Of a DNA stretch of 64,000 nt, positions 61,133 through 64,000 are shown one piece after another (positions within the stretch are counted from its first letter, which is position 1; each line of letters starts with the position of its first letter). The DNA lies in the NCBI GenBank assembly GCA_017871115.1, contig JAFCIZ010000006.1:3844001-3908000 (forward strand), read 5' to 3'. Source of the stretch: Cunninghamella blakesleeana (lineage: Eukaryota > Mucoromycota > Mucoromycetes > Mucorales > Cunninghamellaceae). The notes beneath the pieces are model-generated. The model did not search any database and was not told the DNA's origin. It saw only the letters and a program-made list of their open reading frames with translations. The translations under genes were made by a program, and so were the position numbers.

Positions 61133-61133
<1 letters not shown>

Positions 61134-61172
<39 letters not shown>
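61134..61172 (+). repeat. (TA)n microsatellite
   Basis: About 19 TA units, 115 bp downstream of the QGQ copy 2 stop codon. Confidence 0.9.
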
Positions 61173-61174
<2 letters not shown>

Positions 61175-62833
61175 GTTGTTTTAGAGATAGAAGATAAGTA
61201 TTGGTAATATTAGATAGAGCTAACGCAAGTGTTTTTTACTTGGTTGATTTTTCAGTGATCAGCTATATCTCTCCGAGATTTGATAATGAAATATGTCTTT
61301 ATTTATTTGATCACCCGAATCATCTATCTACAGTAATACCTACCTCTTTTGATGATTGTTGAATCCACAATTCTAATAAAGTTGCCACTACAGATCAATA
61401 AGACCACATTAGTTTTTATTGATAAGACTAAGCCTATGTTTGATTTTTTAAAATTATTCTTATAATCGCTGTACTTTTTGATAAATTGTTTTTAATCGTG
61501 ATATAATATGATTTAAACAATAATGAATTACAATGGCTGATAAACCATATGTATTTATATATATACAAAGGAAAAAGGAAAAAGAAAAAAAATATTTTAT
61601 TAATCATGGATAGTCCAATTGTTTATTGCTTTTTTTTAAAAAAAAAATTTTTTAATATATATATATATATATATATGTGTGTGTATTACTTGAATTTCGT
61701 CTTCATTCATGCACTATTAACTTTTTAAATCGTCTTTCTTTCTAAATAAATATTTTTTTGTCTGTGACCATCCATCAAAATCTCAGTGGATGCAACCTAG
61801 CACCCTTTGAAACACAATATTCATTAATTAAAATGATGTTACATAAGCTCATATATTCAGGTGTTTTCGCTGGATTTTCATCTACTTCTCTCTGAAAATA
61901 AGATGTAGCTATATATTTTAATTCTATATCATACATTTATTCTTGAAAGCTAGATGAAGAACAATCATGTAATGAATTCAATTTATGCACAAATAAAAGA
62001 CTAAAGATTGTTTCTTTTAAATTGAACATAAATAATAAATAAAATAAAATAGCAAGTATTAATAAATCTAATTCGTAGTAAAAATTTAGTTTCTATATGT
62101 ATATATCAATCACTATTAATCTTTCTTTTCTCTTTCCTCTTTTTACTGTTTAAAATTATCTAATATAACCTTTTCTTTGATTTTATTGAGTAGTAATCTT
62201 GAAAGATGGTTTGATTTTGCGGCTATACTTTATAAATTATTGGTTAATTTAATTTATCATTACAAGTAAAATAGCCGAAGAGAGCTGTTTGTACCATTTA
62301 GCAGTGTTATTAGAGGCATAAGTGAAGAGAGAGGAAAAAAAAAAAACAATAATTGATTTTATTAAATATAAAAATTAAATTAGTTGTATAGCCTTTTTTA
62401 CCAATATCCCCCATAGCTTTATAAAAAAAATAAGCTATTGAAACTTATCATTACTATTATTTAAAAACAACACATATAAAACTTATATTTAATATAATAT
62501 ATATATATATATGCATATCTTTAAAGATTCTTTATCTTTTAATATATAATTATTCTATACCTCAAAGCACGGCCGTCTTTTCTCTTCTTTTATTGTTGAT
62601 GGGGTTATTTGTAAATCATTCATTTTCTGTTTTTTTTTTTTTTTTTATGATTTATGCGTTCTATTTTATTTTTTTTATATATTTTAAAAACTACTTGTTT
62701 TCCCTATTTATCTGAAGAAATTTGAGAGGGATTATAGTTCTTTGGTGCATAAATCTTTAAATATATTAATCGCAAACTACTATATATAAAAAAAATAAAA
62801 CTGTAGACTCTTTTTTTTTTTTCTTCTTCTTCT

Positions 62834-62890
62834 TTTCTGGCTGTGTAGAAAACCTTTCTTTTTTTTCCTTTTTACTTTATTTTGTCACAC
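62834..62890 (+). promoter_or_regulatory. shared bipartite upstream element of the QGQ family, copy 3
   Basis: CTGGCTGTGTAGAAAACC, a pyrimidine spacer, then TTTTGTCACAC. The second box ends 122 nt before the ATG at 63012. Confidence 0.7.
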
Positions 62891-63011
62891 ATAATTGTAA
62901 GTAACAAGGCAGAGAAAAAATATTTAAAAAAATCATCATCCGTCTTTGCTTTTTTCTTCTTCTTTTCCTTTTTTTATCTTTTTTTAAAAATAAATATAAT
63001 CTATTACTACT

Positions 63012-63446
63012 ATGATGGAAAATGAAACTCAAGGCCAAGTATGGAGTTACTCAAGTACAAAAACAACCGGGTATTTTAATCAGCAGCATATTCATCAACA
63101 ACAGTTTCAAGAACATCGTGATTTCAATCAACAATTTCAAGAAAATCTTGATTATAATAACAATCTAATGAATACTATTCAAAATAATATCCTTAAACCA
63201 TCATTTATCGCTGGAACAATCTGGAATTGGATTAAACGGTCTACTAGCTTACATATATTTACAGCTGTTTATATTCTTTCAAGGATATTTGATTTTGAAA
63301 TTCCATACTTTAATGTCTTATTTTTTTATTTTTTCATTTTTCCAATTATTACTTTTTTTTTATTTTATACCTTATTTATATTCGTATGGCGTAAGTTTTT
63401 TAAGCTAGCCAATGATATGGTCAATAATAATAACAATAATAATTGA
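63012..63446 (+). CDS. QGQ-family small membrane protein, copy 3
   Basis: Intronless, 144 residues; the most diverged member. The N-terminus MMENETQGQVWSYSST keeps the QGQ-x-W motif, and QEHRDFNQQ keeps the HRDF motif. The middle is Gln/Asn-rich. The hydrophobic C-terminal half (IFTAVYILSRIFDFEIPYF, then VLFFYFFIFPIITFFLFYTL and FIFVWRKFF) aligns with copy 2, including the FEVP/FEIP turn between two membrane segments. A polyN tail ends the protein. Either of the two adjacent ATGs may be used; MENET would match the MENKE start of copy 1. Arrangement: same strand as copy 2, 2 kb downstream, inside a tandem duplication. Function unknown. Confidence 0.72.
   Translation: MMENETQGQVWSYSSTKTTGYFNQQHIHQQQFQEHRDFNQQFQENLDYNNNLMNTIQNNILKPSFIAGTIWNWIKRSTSLHIFTAVYILSRIFDFEIPYFNVLFFYFFIFPIITFFLFYTLFIFVWRKFFKLANDMVNNNNNNN

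Positions 63447-64000
<554 letters not shown>

Larger units (their letters stand above)
61020..63011. other. 2 kb intergenic; 3' part is the second copy of a duplication
   Basis: TA run at 61134-61172, an AT-rich middle, then from about 62050 sequence similar to 59595-60623, including the QGQ element at 62834-62890. No coding exon seen. Confidence 0.55.

Overview
The window is nuclear DNA of a very AT-rich filamentous fungus, most likely an early-diverging one (Mucoromycota, Mucorales-like). The case rests on many short GT-AG introns, a secreted CotH-type protein kinase (a family expanded in Mucorales), an FlbA/Sst2-type RGS protein, fungal-type Med19, Trm8 and ACR3, and histone H3 with an intron. 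Species assignment is inference. I found no tRNA, rRNA, CRISPR array or intact transposon. Exon structures were worked out by hand from splice motifs, reading-frame continuity and family conservation.

Layout. 1-5041: 3' part of a Q/S/T-rich protein, a small F-box/zinc protein, and a CotH-family kinase (minus strand). 6323-16084: a thioredoxin-fold protein without cysteines in its active site, phosphoglycerate kinase, a DEP-RGS regulator and threonine aldolase. 16250-22564: a small 'QGQ' membrane protein (minus strand), two tandem HET-domain genes with PIP-box-like N-terminal exons, and a C-terminal relic of a third copy. 23166-28398: tRNA m7G methyltransferase, a 3 kb gene-poor stretch, and a secreted double-psi beta-barrel protein. 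29051-35716: an 18-exon armadillo/SPRY gene (minus strand). 37010-48085: mitochondrial RsfS, mitochondrial methionyl-tRNA synthetase, Med19, a small unknown gene, an SMP-domain lipid-transfer protein and prefoldin subunit 3. 49051-58510 (minus strand): a secreted pepsin-like protein with degraded active sites, a 35-codon ORF, ARP6 and ACR3. 59193-64000: a small membrane ORF, two more QGQ proteins inside a diverged tandem duplication, and the start of histone H3.

Most genes are unrelated housekeeping genes. The least explained parts are two lineage-specific families. The first is the tandem HET proteins: their separate first exon carries three evenly repeated QxxLxxYF-like (PCNA-binding-type) motifs, copy B has a stop codon in that exon plus a large EEV repeat, and a decayed third copy follows. 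The second is the three-member QGQ family: three short proteins with a conserved polar N-terminus and hydrophobic C-terminus, all preceded by the same bipartite upstream element 120-150 bp before the ATG, including the copy 44 kb away on the other strand. This suggests a co-regulated, undescribed family.
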